Below, in pieces: positions 42,720 to 51,824 of a DNA stretch of 64,000 nucleotides. Source of the stretch: Cohnella hashimotonis (GTDB lineage: Bacteria; Bacillota; Bacilli; Paenibacillales; Paenibacillaceae); NCBI RefSeq assembly GCF_030014955.1, contig NZ_JAGRPV010000001.1:8147501-8211500 (forward strand). The letters run 5' to 3'. The notes beneath the pieces are model-generated. The model was not told the origin of the DNA. It saw only the letters and a list, made by a program, of their open reading frames with translations, and did no database searches. How positions within the stretch are numbered: position 1 is the first letter of the stretch; each line of letters begins with the position of its first letter. Both the position numbers and the translations under genes were made by a program.

Positions 42720-43169
42720 TTATCCGTTATAGATTTGCATCCAATTCGCCCCGTCCCGCAGCGGTTCAAAGCCGAACTTGGTATAGAGCCCTTGGGCGTC
42801 CTCCGTCACGAGCGCAAAGCGCCTGAGTCCCTGAAGCTTGGGATGATGGACGATCAGCTCCATCATGCGGTTGGACAGTCCCTGGCCGCGATACTCGGCC
42901 ACGACGAAAACGTCGGACAAATAAGCGAAAGTCGCCAGATCGGAGATGACTCGGGCGAATCCGGCAAGCTGTCCGTCCTTCGACGAATCGTGTGCGCCGA
43001 CCACGATCGCGGAGTGGGCCACGGCCCTTTGGAAGACGTCGAACGTCAGCTTTTTCGCCCAATACATGTTGTCGCGCAGGTAGCGGTACGCGAAGTCCAG
43101 GTCGATCAGCGTCCGGTCCGTCGACAATACGATGCGATCCGTATTTCTTTCGCGCTGGCTCATAGCCAC
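42720..43169 (-). CDS. GNAT-family N-acetyltransferase
   Basis: A 149-residue GNAT protein. The acetyl-CoA motif A is VFVVAEYRGQGLSNRMME (R/Q-x-x-G-x-G variant RGQGLS), followed by FALVTEDAQGLYTKFGFEPL, the usual motif B ending. It acetylates an unknown amine. GTG 43169 was chosen with GGAGG 7 nt upstream; it overlaps the MBL gene end by 10 bp, so the two are coupled. Confidence 0.9.
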   Translation of the reverse strand: MAMSQRERNTDRIVLSTDRTLIDLDFAYRYLRDNMYWAKKLTFDVFQRAVAHSAIVVGAHDSSKDGQLAGFARVISDLATFAYLSDVFVVAEYRGQGLSNRMMELIVHHPKLQGLRRFALVTEDAQGLYTKFGFEPLRDGANWMQIYNG

Positions 43170-43906
43170 TCACCGTCCTCCGGAATGATCGCTTTATCCA
43201 GCAACCGGTCTGCGGTTAGACGGGTCCGCAGCCTGTCGCGCGTGACATGGCAGTGGTTGATGGCATCCATATGAACGGCTGCGACCCGGGTATAGGGCGC
43301 ATACGCAATGACCTGGCTCACGTCGTCTTCGTCCATCGTGATGGCGTCGCCTACAAGAAATCTCGCCCCGCCTGCATTAACGATGGTCATATCGGGCTTA
43401 TAAAGATCGAGCGCCTCTTTCACCTCGTCGCACCAGATCGTGTCGCCGGCGATATATAGCGTAGGCTCCCCTTCAGCCTGGAGCACGAAGCCGGACACCG
43501 CCCCCATTTTTTCGCCGATCTCGCCTGTCCCGTGCCGACCGTCCGTACGATGGATACGTATGCCCCGGAAGCTCGCCTCGTCTTGGATTGCCGTCGTTCG
43601 GGCGAAGCCTGACGACGCGATCGCCTGTCCATCCCCATGCTGGCAAAAGATCCGGGCTGTCTTCGGCAGCGCCTGAATCGCCGCCGCATCCCAGTGGTCG
43701 GGATGCAAGTGCGTCACAAGAACGGCATCCGGCTCGAGCCACGCGTCCAATGGGCCAGGCAGCGGGACGAGCGGATTGGGCCGATCGTCGCCGGAATTGG
43801 CGATGGGCGGCATAGTCGCCCGGTCGCCGAACATCGGGTCGACCAGAAAATTGGATCCCGCATATTCCAACCACAGGCTCGCATGGCGAATGAGCTGGAT
43901 TTTCAT
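43160..43906 (-). CDS. MBL-fold metallohydrolase, UlaG/YtkL-like
   Basis: A 248-residue metallo-beta-lactamase-fold protein. It starts MKIQLIRHASLWLEYAGSNFLVDPMF, typical of the UlaG/RomA-like group, with metal motif THLHPDHWD, later ligands in IAGDTIWCD and the final region VHMDAINHCH. UlaG-like enzymes act on lactones or phosphodiesters; the substrate is unknown. ATG 43906 was chosen with GAGGAGG 7 nt upstream. It is co-transcribed with the GNAT gene and divergent from an Lrp-type regulator that may control it. Confidence 0.88.
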   Translation of the reverse strand: MKIQLIRHASLWLEYAGSNFLVDPMFGDRATMPPIANSGDDRPNPLVPLPGPLDAWLEPDAVLVTHLHPDHWDAAAIQALPKTARIFCQHGDGQAIASSGFARTTAIQDEASFRGIRIHRTDGRHGTGEIGEKMGAVSGFVLQAEGEPTLYIAGDTIWCDEVKEALDLYKPDMTIVNAGGARFLVGDAITMDEDDVSQVIAYAPYTRVAAVHMDAINHCHVTRDRLRTRLTADRLLDKAIIPEDGEWL

Positions 43907-44026
43907 CGGAATACCTCCTCGGAGATTCATCTGTTATGATGATAGCATTATCGCCTAGGCTTCATATATAGCCGGATGAACGCATTCGGAAGGATTTACT
44001 TTCACGCTGAAAGGTGTGGTCTGCCA

Positions 44027-44455
44027 GTGGCTAACCAAGCGATCGACGATATCGATCTGCGCATTCTTAATGCGCTGTTGAATAACGCGCTCCTCTCCAA
44101 CAAGGAGATCGGGGAGACGGTCCATCTGACCGGACAGGCGGTCGGCGCGCGCGTGCGCAAGCTGCAGGACCTCGGCGTGATCGAAGGCTACACGCTTCGT
44201 TGGAATCCTGCGCTCATCGGCCTGCATGTGCATGCTTTCCTAATCGTATTCATGAACGCCAATTATACGCATCAAGCCTTCCTGGAATTTGTCAGGTCGA
44301 CCGAAGCCGTGACGGAGGTGCATCGCGTAGGCGGCGAAGGCTGCTACTGGCTCCGTATACGAACAAGCACGGTCGCGGCGCTCAACAAGCTGCTGGAGGA
44401 CGTGCTGAAGTTCGGCAATTATAAACTGAGCATTTCCATTGAAAAGGTCAAATAG
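44027..44455 (+). CDS. Lrp/AsnC-family regulator
   Basis: A 142-residue protein: HTH at residues 5-50 (IDDIDLRILNALLNNALLSNKEIGETVHLTGQAVGARVRKLQDLGVIEGYTLRW) and a RAM effector domain (HAFLIVFMNANY, VHRVGGEGCYWLRI). GTG 44027 was chosen because AAAGGTGT lies 9 nt upstream and the family start IDDIDLRIL follows; an ATG at 43976 lacks a site. It is divergent from the MBL/GNAT pair and probably regulates it in response to an amino acid or similar ligand. Confidence 0.88.
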   Translation: MANQAIDDIDLRILNALLNNALLSNKEIGETVHLTGQAVGARVRKLQDLGVIEGYTLRWNPALIGLHVHAFLIVFMNANYTHQAFLEFVRSTEAVTEVHRVGGEGCYWLRIRTSTVAALNKLLEDVLKFGNYKLSISIEKVK

Positions 44456-44528
44456 GATAAGTCTTTACGCCGGTTCATACATTCGGATATCATTAATGTA
44501 TGAATTTCCCAACGAAGGAGGCGTTATT

Positions 44529-44993
44529 GTGAGTTCATACCTGGTCGACGTTGTGGACAGGAATGAGATTCATCTCGTGGGGCTATCTATCGTGGAGAGT
44601 CTGAACAAGGTGATGGAGACGAAGATTGGCGGGCAATTGCGGGAGGAACTAGAGCGCCGCCAATCCGAAGTGGCGAACAGGGTTGGCTCCGGCATGTATC
44701 TCATCCAGGTTTATCCGATGGACGGCCATTGGACGCCGGATGTCCCGTACCGGCACATCTTCGCCTACGAGGTCGATTCGCTGGCCCGGATCCCCGCGGA
44801 TATGGTCAGCTACACGCTGCCCGCCGGCCGGTTCATCAAGGTCGTACATAAAGGGGCGGAATCGCGGATCGGCAAAACGTACGATTTTATCAATGAGACT
44901 TATGGCGCAAGACCCATCGACATCGAGTACTGGAGCGACATTCATGCGCTGGAAAACGAGGATAGCCAGATCGATATCTACGTCCCTCGTTAG
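44529..44993 (+). CDS. GyrI-like small-molecule-binding protein
   Basis: A 154-residue protein with an effector-binding (AraC_E_bind/GyrI-like) fold: an N-terminal strand VVDRNEIHLVGLSIV, the YPMDGHWTPDVPYRHIFAYEVDS segment, YTLPAGRFIKVVHKG, and C-terminal RPIDIEYWSDIHALENEDSQIDIYVPR, which is the usual acidic ending. Such stand-alone domains bind or hydrolyse small toxic molecules. GTG 44529 follows GAAGGAGG by 7 nt. There is a 73-bp gap from the Lrp gene; co-transcription is possible. Confidence 0.82.
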   Translation: MSSYLVDVVDRNEIHLVGLSIVESLNKVMETKIGGQLREELERRQSEVANRVGSGMYLIQVYPMDGHWTPDVPYRHIFAYEVDSLARIPADMVSYTLPAGRFIKVVHKGAESRIGKTYDFINETYGARPIDIEYWSDIHALENEDSQIDIYVPR

Positions 44994-45028
44994 CGAAGGG
45001 ATCGAGGAGCTGCTCGGGCAGCTCCTTT

Positions 45029-45613
45029 TCATTTTTCCTCCGCAGGATGATCCGCCTGAATCAACAGCTTCACCGCGCCGGCGACGGATGCTCTTAAGGC
45101 GTTCAGGTCCTTCGCGGCTTCCGGATTAAGCGATGGGCCGAAGGGATTCGTCGACGCCCAGGCGGTAGAGACCGTCATGACGGCCGTTAGCAAAAAGGCC
45201 GGCGGGAGCGTCGAGCTTAAGCGGCCGGCGCTTTGCGCTTGGCCGATTTGTCGTATCTTCTCCGTATGGGCATTCTCTCGTTCGGCGGGGTTGTCCGTCT
45301 TTTGCTCCAGATTGGCCCACATCAACAGCCGCATGACATCGGGATGCGCCACGGCGAAGTCGAATACGTTGACCGCGAACTCGGGGAGGCGGTCCGGCGA
45401 GAACGGGATTTCCTCGAACGCGCGCTCGAGGTTTTTTTGCAGTACGGTCGTAAAGAGCGTTTCTTTGCTTTCAAAATAAACGTAGATCAAGTTTTTGTTG
45501 CACCCGGCGGATTTGGCAATGCGATCGACTCTTGCGCCGGCAATTCCATAGGCGGAGAACTCGTCCATCGCGGCGTCCAGAATTCGCTCGCGCGTCGCTT
45601 CGGCATTTCTCAT
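45029..45613 (-). CDS. TetR-family repressor with perfect palindromic operators
   Basis: A 194-residue TetR protein: HTH RERILDAAMDEFSAYGIAGARVDRIAKSAGCNKNLIYVYFESKETLF (residues 8-55), then a TetR_C-like domain. It is divergent from an SDR gene. Two palindromes (CTAACCGGTTAG and the 18-bp version) flank the SDR promoter and are typical of TetR repressors of this kind. AAGGATGA lies 7 nt before the ATG. It should repress the SDR and itself. Confidence 0.92.
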   Translation of the reverse strand: MRNAEATRERILDAAMDEFSAYGIAGARVDRIAKSAGCNKNLIYVYFESKETLFTTVLQKNLERAFEEIPFSPDRLPEFAVNVFDFAVAHPDVMRLLMWANLEQKTDNPAERENAHTEKIRQIGQAQSAGRLSSTLPPAFLLTAVMTVSTAWASTNPFGPSLNPEAAKDLNALRASVAGAVKLLIQADHPAEEK

Positions 45614-45672
45614 CGGTTGCTCATCCTTACTTTGTATTGGCGATACCGCGTCATTTCTGCCTAGTATACCAC

Positions 45673-45720
45673 TTGACTAACCGGTTAGAACATTCTATAT
45701 TGTAACTAACCGGTTAGTTA
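45673..45720 (+). promoter_or_regulatory. TetR-controlled promoter with two operators
   Basis: -35 TTGACT (45673-45678), 17 bp, -10 TATATT (45696-45701). CTAACCGGTTAG (45677-45688) overlaps the -35, and TAACTAACCGGTTAGTTA (45703-45720), a perfect 18-bp palindrome, covers the predicted start. Centres are 29 bp apart, close to three helical turns. Confidence 0.9.
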
Positions 45721-45758
45721 TAAATAAATCGGAACTCCTAGAAAGAAGGTTATCAACG

Positions 45759-46601
45759 ATGGCACAACGGACTTGGTTGATCACGGGAATCAGCAGCGGT
45801 TTCGGCCGGCATATGACCGAGCAGCTGCTGGAGCGGGGCGATCACGTAGCCGGCACGGTGCGCAATCTCCACGCGGCAGACGATCTGAAGGCGGCATACG
45901 GCGATCGGTTGTGGATCGCGAATCTGGACGTGACGGATACGCCGGCCGTTCATGCCGTCGTCGACCAGGCTTTCGAGCAGCTAGGTCGCATTGACGTGGT
46001 AGTCAGCAATGCCGGCTATGGCCTGATCGGCGCGGCGGAGGAGCTGACCGACGAGCAAATTATCCATCAGATCAATACCAATCTGGTCGGCTCCATCCAG
46101 CTGGTGCGCGCAGCGCTGCCGTACTTGCGCGCGCAAGGCGGCGGACGTATCATCCAGCTCTCTACGGTAGGGGGCCAAGCCGCATTCCCGGGAGGCTCCC
46201 TGTACCACGCGACGAAGTGGGGGATCGAGGGCTTCGCCGAAGCGGTCATGCAGGAGGTCGCGCCGTTCAACATCGGCGTGACCATCGTGGAGCCGGGCGG
46301 GGCGCGCACGAACTTCAGGCACCACAGCTTGAAGCTGGGGCCGCGGATGGAGGCCTACGATATCTCTCCGGCTGCCGGCGCCAGGCGTATCGCTGAAGAT
46401 AAGACGGCTGTATCCATGGGGGATCCTGCAAAAATGGCCAAGATCATGATCGACAGCGTCGACCAGCATCCGGCGCCGAAGCGGATCGCGCTGGGCAGCG
46501 ATTCCTACCAGGCGATCCATCGCGCGCTCACCGGCCGACTCGCGGAGCTTGAGGCGCAGCGGGAGCTCGCTTTCTCGACGGATTTTCCGAAAGGGCAGTG
46601 A
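45759..46601 (+). CDS. Classical SDR oxidoreductase
   Basis: A 280-residue SDR: TGISSGFGR (residues 9-17), VSNAGYG in place of NNAG, catalytic QLSTVGG and YHATKWGIEGF, and the long C-terminus (VTIVEPGGARTNF) of the group with NADP(H) preference. Length and motifs resemble those of the SDR at 38766. The substrate is unknown. It is controlled by the divergent TetR repressor through two operators. Confidence 0.9.
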   Translation: MAQRTWLITGISSGFGRHMTEQLLERGDHVAGTVRNLHAADDLKAAYGDRLWIANLDVTDTPAVHAVVDQAFEQLGRIDVVVSNAGYGLIGAAEELTDEQIIHQINTNLVGSIQLVRAALPYLRAQGGGRIIQLSTVGGQAAFPGGSLYHATKWGIEGFAEAVMQEVAPFNIGVTIVEPGGARTNFRHHSLKLGPRMEAYDISPAAGARRIAEDKTAVSMGDPAKMAKIMIDSVDQHPAPKRIALGSDSYQAIHRALTGRLAELEAQRELAFSTDFPKGQ

Positions 46602-46672
46602 CCTTCTAATCGGATTATTCGGGACAATTCCGGTAATGACATGCTATGCTGGATAAAAAAGGCGGAGAGCGC

Positions 46673-47707
46673 ATGACCGAGCGTTACGAGCTGCGTCCCT
46701 TGAAGGTACCTGAAGATTATGAAGGATTGGCCGCGCTGTTGAACGTTTTTTTCTCGGAGCCGATATCCGCCGAGCGCCTGAAGGAAGACGATGCGAACCT
46801 GTACGAGGTCGGACATACGTATATGGACGACAACGGGCTGCTGGCCGGCTATGACCGCACGCGTTATGTCGTCGCCGATGACGAGCTGATCGTCGGCTAT
46901 GTCTGGTCGTGGCGGGCGCCTTGGACCGAACCGGGCTATCTCAATAATACCGTCGTCGTGAAAAAAGAATATCGCGGACAAGGCATCGGGGGGCAGCTGC
47001 TGCAGCACCTCGTGCAGTGGGGCGAAGGGCTGGGGGCAACCAAGCTCGTAGCCGAGATCTGGGACGACGACCCTGCTGCGCGGCTGTTCGCCGAGCACAG
47101 AGGCTTCTCCGTGGACCGGCATGCGTTTCAATCTGTGCTTGAACTGGAGACGGCGAACGATCGAATTATAAATGAAACCGAGTTGTTCGAGCGGCTCGAA
47201 GCGGAAGGCATCCGCATCCGGACCTTTGCGGAAGAAGGCGCGACGGAAGAAAACGAAGCGAAGATCTATCAGGTGTACCTGGAGACGCTCGCCGACATTC
47301 CGGGATTCATGGGCGAGGTGCCCGACCGGGCGGAGTGGTCGAAGTGGCACCTGCGGGTCGAGGGTTACGCCCCCGAACGGGTATTGCTCGCCGTGGACGT
47401 GAAGGACGACCGGTACGTCGCCGTATCGAATATACCTTACAAGGAAGCGACCGGCGGCATGTATCACGAATATACCGGCGTCCGCCGGGAATACCGGGGC
47501 CGCAAGATCGCGCAAGCGCTGAAGATCCGCGCCGTTCAACTCGCGAAGCGGCATGGCGCCGTCTACTTGAAGACGGACAACGATTCTTTAAACGGTGCTA
47601 TCCTCAAAGTGAATCAGAACCTGGGTTATGTGCCGCTGCGGGGCTCCTATCGCATCGCCGGAGACCTTGGGCAAGTCAAGGAAGCGATCGCGAGTCGCGG
47701 AAAATAA
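46673..47707 (+). CDS. Tandem-domain GNAT acetyltransferase
   Basis: A 344-residue protein with two GNAT domains. The first contains VVVKKEYRGQGIGGQLLQHLVQWG (acetyl-CoA motif R/Q-G-x-G-x-G) followed by LFAEHRGFSVDRH. The second contains GVRREYRGRKIAQALKIRAVQLA and LKVNQNLGYVPL, with a degenerate loop. Such double GNATs include mycothiol-synthase-like and aminoglycoside-like enzymes; the substrate is unknown. ATG 46673 follows GGCGGAGAG. It is 71 bp after the SDR gene, so it might be co-transcribed from the TetR-controlled promoter. Confidence 0.88.
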   Translation: MTERYELRPLKVPEDYEGLAALLNVFFSEPISAERLKEDDANLYEVGHTYMDDNGLLAGYDRTRYVVADDELIVGYVWSWRAPWTEPGYLNNTVVVKKEYRGQGIGGQLLQHLVQWGEGLGATKLVAEIWDDDPAARLFAEHRGFSVDRHAFQSVLELETANDRIINETELFERLEAEGIRIRTFAEEGATEENEAKIYQVYLETLADIPGFMGEVPDRAEWSKWHLRVEGYAPERVLLAVDVKDDRYVAVSNIPYKEATGGMYHEYTGVRREYRGRKIAQALKIRAVQLAKRHGAVYLKTDNDSLNGAILKVNQNLGYVPLRGSYRIAGDLGQVKEAIASRGK

Positions 47708-47710
47708 AAA

Positions 47711-47756
47711 ACGGCTCTTCGGACGGACGCGCGCAAGCGTTCGCCCGAAGAGCCGT
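47711..47756. terminator. Terminator between convergent genes
   Basis: Stem ACGGCTCTTCGG / CCGAAGAGCCGT with a structured GC-rich loop. Confidence 0.78.
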
Positions 47757-47814
47757 CGTTCGTTTGCAGAAGACTTATCCATCGGCCAGCAGTTCGCCGG
47801 TCAGCTCCGTCATG

Positions 47815-49233
47815 CTAGGCGCGGCTTCCCTCCGGTACGAACAATTCGCCGCGCTCGCAAAGCTTGACGAAGGCCGAGACGCAATCGGGATCGAAGTGCG
47901 TGCCGCTTCCCTCGACGATGACCTGCAGCGCGCGTTCCTGCGGCCAAGGCTCGCGGTAGGATCTTCGCGACGTCAACGCGTCGTATACGTCCGCGATGGC
48001 AAGGATTCGCGCGGGCAGCGAGATCTCCGTGCCCTTCAGCTTGTCCGGATACCCCGTGCCGTCCCACTTCTCGTGATGGTGCCGGATGACGGACAGTTCT
48101 TCGCTCATGAATCCGATATATTTGCACATCTCATAACCGGCCACCGGATGCTGTTCGATGACGAGTCGTTCGTTCGCATCCAGCTTGCCCGGCTTATTCA
48201 GGATCTCGCCCGGCGTCCGGATCTTGCCGACGTCGTGAATGAGCCCGCCGCGGGCGAGCGCCAGCAGCAGCTCGGGATCGAGCTTCATGGCTTGGGCCAG
48301 CTGCACGCCGTACATGGCGACACGGTAGTTGTGGCCCGCGGTATAGGCGTCTTTCGTTTCCGTGGCCGCGATCAACTCTTGCATGCTCCCGGAGATGCTG
48401 ATGCGCAGCCGGCCTTGCGACGATTGCCGGTCGCCCTGCTGGACGGTCTGCGTCACCGCGACGTTCGACCGATACTGGGCGATAATGCCGTACAGCAGCA
48501 GCAGGGCAGATGCGGCGAGGACGACATGGTACAGCCACCAGGCCAAGGTCCACATCATCGTGCTGATCATGAAGCATTCCGTGATCGCGAGCAGCATGGA
48601 TCCGAATACGATGGCCGCATGCAACGGAAATTGGACGACCCGGAACTGCTGGTAATATCGGACGGCGGCGAAAATAAACAGGAGGACGGTTATCGCCGCC
48701 ATGACGTAATTCAGCGGTTCGATATCGACCGGAATGAATTCGGAAAGGTCGGGATTCACCAGCGCGGCGACGTTCAACAGGACGATCAGCGTCACCCAGC
48801 CGACGACGATGCGCCGCCGATGCTTGGATAGGAGTCGAATAAAAGGTTGGTCCGAAGATAGCGTGGAGAGGAATATCCAGGCCGCGCAGGTCGTCAGCGC
48901 GATTTGCGAGGCGACGCCGGCCAGATGGTATTGGTCGTTGACGATGAAGCCCGGCGTGGACAGCGCATGGATCAGAAAAAATCCGTTCAGCGAAAAGATG
49001 GCCAGCGCCAGCATAAGTACGTTCATATCCCGCAGCCGGATCCCCGTCCAGCCCAGGACGATCGCACTGACGGCCAACGCCAGGAGCGTGGGTGAGATGA
49101 CATAGAAGTGGAAACGAGGCAGGTCGTACATGATGTCGTGGCCGGGGAACGAGGCCAGGTACGCAAAAGCCAGGAGAAGAACGACAGACGTTGCAGACAT
49201 GATGCCGATTAAAACGCGAGGCGAACGTGGCAT
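47815..49233 (-). CDS. Membrane HD-GYP domain phosphodiesterase
   Basis: A 472-residue protein. The first 250 residues have about seven hydrophobic segments, a membrane sensor domain. The last 190 residues are an HD-GYP domain: HDVGKI (metal-binding HD), HHHEKWDGTGYPDKLKGTEI (GYP loop) and ARILAIADVYDAL. HD-GYP enzymes degrade cyclic di-GMP, so this protein should link a membrane or ligand signal to c-di-GMP breakdown. GGAAGG lies 11 nt before the ATG. It is transcribed alone. Confidence 0.92.
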   Translation of the reverse strand: MPRSPRVLIGIMSATSVVLLLAFAYLASFPGHDIMYDLPRFHFYVISPTLLALAVSAIVLGWTGIRLRDMNVLMLALAIFSLNGFFLIHALSTPGFIVNDQYHLAGVASQIALTTCAAWIFLSTLSSDQPFIRLLSKHRRRIVVGWVTLIVLLNVAALVNPDLSEFIPVDIEPLNYVMAAITVLLFIFAAVRYYQQFRVVQFPLHAAIVFGSMLLAITECFMISTMMWTLAWWLYHVVLAASALLLLYGIIAQYRSNVAVTQTVQQGDRQSSQGRLRISISGSMQELIAATETKDAYTAGHNYRVAMYGVQLAQAMKLDPELLLALARGGLIHDVGKIRTPGEILNKPGKLDANERLVIEQHPVAGYEMCKYIGFMSEELSVIRHHHEKWDGTGYPDKLKGTEISLPARILAIADVYDALTSRRSYREPWPQERALQVIVEGSGTHFDPDCVSAFVKLCERGELFVPEGSRA

Positions 49234-49327
49234 GATCGTTCCAACCTTCCCAATTTAAGCTAAATTCCTTTGCTTACAGCCCAAATTCGACACAAAGCGT
49301 GTTGAATCCTGCCGATTGCATCGTCGT

Positions 49328-50182
49328 TTAGCGGTTAAATCGGGAAGCGGAATCGCGAGGAACGGAGGTGCCGGGAAGCCGCCGCTCCTTGACTTGCTTC
49401 AGCGAGGCGACGATCAGAAAGCTGATGATGACGAGCAGCAGCCAGGAGCTGATCTTGCCCAGCGAGACAAGCTGCCAGGTATCGGATTGATTCGGATATT
49501 TCCAGGCGTTGAAGAAGGTGGCGACGTTCTCGGCGATCCAGATGAAGAAGCCGATCAGCGCGAAGGAGAGGACGAGCGGCATCCGGTAGCGGCGCCGACC
49601 GACCTGATAGGTGACCCAAGACCTCCGGAATACGATCAGCACGAGAGCCGACAGCCACCAGCGAAGGTCGATCCAATAGTGGTGCGTAAAAAAGTTCAGG
49701 TAAATGGAAGCGGCAAGCGGGACTGCGATCCGAAGCGGCGGCCAACCTTCCAGACCGACATTCATGCGCCGCCATGCCTGGCAGAGGTAGCTGGCTACGC
49801 TGGCATACATGAAGCCGCTGTAGAGCGGCACGCCGCCGACCTTCGCCCAGCCCTCCCCGGGATAGGCCCAGGACCCCATATGCACCTTGAACAGCTCCAG
49901 CGCGAGGCCGATCAGATGGAACACGGTGATGACCTTCAGCTCGTCGCGCGTCTCGAGTCCGGCGAGCAGCATCCAGGCCTGCATGGCCAGGCAGATCAGG
50001 AGCAGCCAGTCGTAACGCGGCAGCCAGGGCAGGGGGAATTGCTGCGTCACGGCGAGGGAGACGAAGATCACGACGGGAAATACGCAGGACATCGACTGCA
50101 CCCAGCCGAAACGCAAGAGCTGCCGCAGCTCGCGGGGAATGCCGACCGTATCGGCTGCTCTCCTCAGACTTAGAAGATTCAT
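49328..50182 (-). CDS. DUF817 family membrane protein
   Basis: A 284-residue membrane protein with eight or so hydrophobic segments. Text such as LALELFKVHMGSWAYPGEGWAKVGGVPLYSGFMYASVASYLCQAWRR is the recognisable DUF817 core (with conserved Glu, His and Tyr residues within the membrane). The function is unknown. The ATG has GAGGAGG and overlaps the XRE gene stop by ATGA, so it belongs to a three-gene unit DUF2975-XRE-DUF817. Confidence 0.87.
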   Translation of the reverse strand: MNLLSLRRAADTVGIPRELRQLLRFGWVQSMSCVFPVVIFVSLAVTQQFPLPWLPRYDWLLLICLAMQAWMLLAGLETRDELKVITVFHLIGLALELFKVHMGSWAYPGEGWAKVGGVPLYSGFMYASVASYLCQAWRRMNVGLEGWPPLRIAVPLAASIYLNFFTHHYWIDLRWWLSALVLIVFRRSWVTYQVGRRRYRMPLVLSFALIGFFIWIAENVATFFNAWKYPNQSDTWQLVSLGKISSWLLLVIISFLIVASLKQVKERRLPGTSVPRDSASRFNR

Positions 50183-50400
50183 TGCCCGCCCTCCTCTTCG
50201 TCCGTATATTCAAGAATATCGCCGGGCTGACACTTCAATGCCCTGCAGATCGCCTCCAGCGTCGAGATGCGGATCGCCTTCGCCTTCCCGTTTTTGAGGA
50301 TGGACAGGTTGGCCATCGTGATCCCGACGCGCTCCGACAGCTCGGTCACGCTCATTTTCCGCTTCGCCAGCATGACATCGATATTGATGACAATCGCCAC
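50179..50400 (-). CDS. XRE-family HTH regulator (DUF2975 partner)
   Basis: A 73-residue Cro/C1-type HTH protein: VINIDVMLAKRKMSVTELSERVGITMANLSILKNGKAKAIRISTLEAICRALKCQPGDILEY. This short YozG-like form is typically paired with a DUF2975 membrane protein, as here (10 bp upstream). GTG 50400 was chosen with GAGGTG 6 nt upstream. Targets are unknown; the operon itself is likely. Confidence 0.88.
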   Translation of the reverse strand: MAIVINIDVMLAKRKMSVTELSERVGITMANLSILKNGKAKAIRISTLEAICRALKCQPGDILEYTDEEEGGQ

Positions 50401-50410
50401 AAGGTTCACC

Positions 50411-50884
50411 TCAGATCGTTAATTCGTTTTCCGATTGTATATCGATGGCGTTCTGGAGCAGCTTCTGGAGCACGGCTGCAAAGACGGCGATCACGAAGGA
50501 AGCGAACGCAATGACGAAGCCGATGGCCAGAACGCCGGGGGCGTCGACTTTTTGGGCGATCCGGTAGAGGAAAGGCAAGCATGCAATGTACAGGAGACTG
50601 ATGGCGCACGCGCAATATTTGATGACGTGGAGCGCGCGGACGGACAATGGCGAGAATGCCTTGTTGTCGTCGATATAGCGTAGAAGGCGCATCGCCTGGA
50701 ACAGCGCGGCATAAAAAGGAATGGCTGAGGCATACATGCCTATGAACAGGGGCAAGTAGGTCGACTTCGGATAATTCGCGGCCGCATCTTTAAAGGTCGA
50801 AGGCAGCCCGATGACGCACAAGGCAAGAACCGCGAGTCCAATCAGGAATATAACCGCCCTCAGCATGAGCGTTTTCCGTTTCAT
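50411..50884 (-). CDS. DUF2975 domain-containing membrane protein
   Basis: A 157-residue protein with four membrane segments (LRAVIFLIGLAVLALCVIG, YLPLFIGMYASAIPFYAALF, YCACAISLLYIACLPFL, AIGFVIAFASFVIAVFAAVL), the DUF2975/YoaS-like layout. The segment RYIDDNKAFSPLSVRALHVIKYCA is the conserved cytoplasmic loop. It probably senses or modulates the activity of the XRE partner, but this is inferred only from the constant pairing. The second start (50884) was preferred. Confidence 0.88.
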   Translation of the reverse strand: MKRKTLMLRAVIFLIGLAVLALCVIGLPSTFKDAAANYPKSTYLPLFIGMYASAIPFYAALFQAMRLLRYIDDNKAFSPLSVRALHVIKYCACAISLLYIACLPFLYRIAQKVDAPGVLAIGFVIAFASFVIAVFAAVLQKLLQNAIDIQSENELTI

Positions 50885-50984
50885 TTCCAGCACCCCGCTT
50901 AAGTATGGTGAAGTGATCTTAACACGGGATTTATCGATTTACAATAAATTATTTCCGAATAAGGATATGTTTTTGTTGAAAATA

Positions 50985-51027
50985 AAAATCCCAACCGCAG
51001 CGGCGCATGCCGAAGGGTTGGGATTTT
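50985..51027. terminator. Bidirectional terminator-like hairpin
   Basis: AAAATCCCAACC / GGTTGGGATTTT stem with a GC-rich 19-nt loop, downstream of the SDR gene on the minus strand. Confidence 0.75.
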
Positions 51028-51045
51028 AACTGCCGCCGCTCTGTC

Positions 51046-51807
51046 TTATTCAATTGCGCTTTTCGTCGCTTCATACATCTTTTCCGCGTATTGGTCGATC
51101 TCGTCCCGCGACATGCGCAGGCGGCCGACCGAGGTGCCGTAGCCGATCTCCGCCAATCCCGCTTCAAGCCCTTCGAAAATGCCGTCCGCGAAGGCATCGA
51201 GCGGTTCGCCTTGGACGTGCAGGCCTGTACCTCCCAGATCCGTATTGACGGCGGGAGGCGCGACTTCGATCACTTCGACGGACGTATCGGACAGTTGAAG
51301 CCTGAGACTCATCGTGAAGGAATGGAGCGCCGCCTTGGACGCCGAATAGATCGGGGCGATTGCGAACGGCGTGAAGGCCAAGCCCGATGTCACGTTGATG
51401 ATCGCCGCGGCTTCTTTGGCCGCAAAAAACGGAGCGAAGAGCATGGAGAGGTGGAACGGCGCCTCGATGTTGGTGGCGATCTCTTGGCTTAGCGCGGCCC
51501 AGTCGTTTTTCGCATCCGCCTTCAGCACATTAAAACGCTGTTGGATCCCTGCATTGTTAACCAATACATTGACTTCCGGATAGTTGGCGGCGACCCATTC
51601 GAACAAGGCCGCGCGTTCGGACGCGACAGCCAGGTCGCATACGCGCGTGATAAGCTCCGGGTATTTCTCCTTGGCATCCTGCAGCGCTTGCTCGCGTCTG
51701 CCGCAGATGATGACCCGATTGCCCGCCTTCAGGAATCGCTCCGCAAAAGCGAGGCCGATGCCGGCGCTTCCGCCGGTAATCAGGATCGTATTTTCTGAAA
51801 GTTTCAT
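51046..51807 (-). CDS. Classical SDR oxidoreductase (DltE-like)
   Basis: A 253-residue SDR: TGGSAGIGL (residues 10-18), RVIICGRREQALQ (Arg residues favouring NADP), NNAGIQQRF, catalytic NVTSGLAF and YSASKAAL, and a C-terminus reminiscent of DltE-type SDRs. The substrate is unknown. It lies 17 bp after a MerR gene on the same strand, so the two form an operon under a MerR-type promoter. ATG 51807 follows GAAGAGG by 7 nt; the longer frame to 52221 runs through the MerR gene in another phase. Confidence 0.9.
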   Translation of the reverse strand: MKLSENTILITGGSAGIGLAFAERFLKAGNRVIICGRREQALQDAKEKYPELITRVCDLAVASERAALFEWVAANYPEVNVLVNNAGIQQRFNVLKADAKNDWAALSQEIATNIEAPFHLSMLFAPFFAAKEAAAIINVTSGLAFTPFAIAPIYSASKAALHSFTMSLRLQLSDTSVEVIEVAPPAVNTDLGGTGLHVQGEPLDAFADGIFEGLEAGLAEIGYGTSVGRLRMSRDEIDQYAEKMYEATKSAIE

Positions 51808-51824
51808 GCGCGCGCCTCTTCTCT

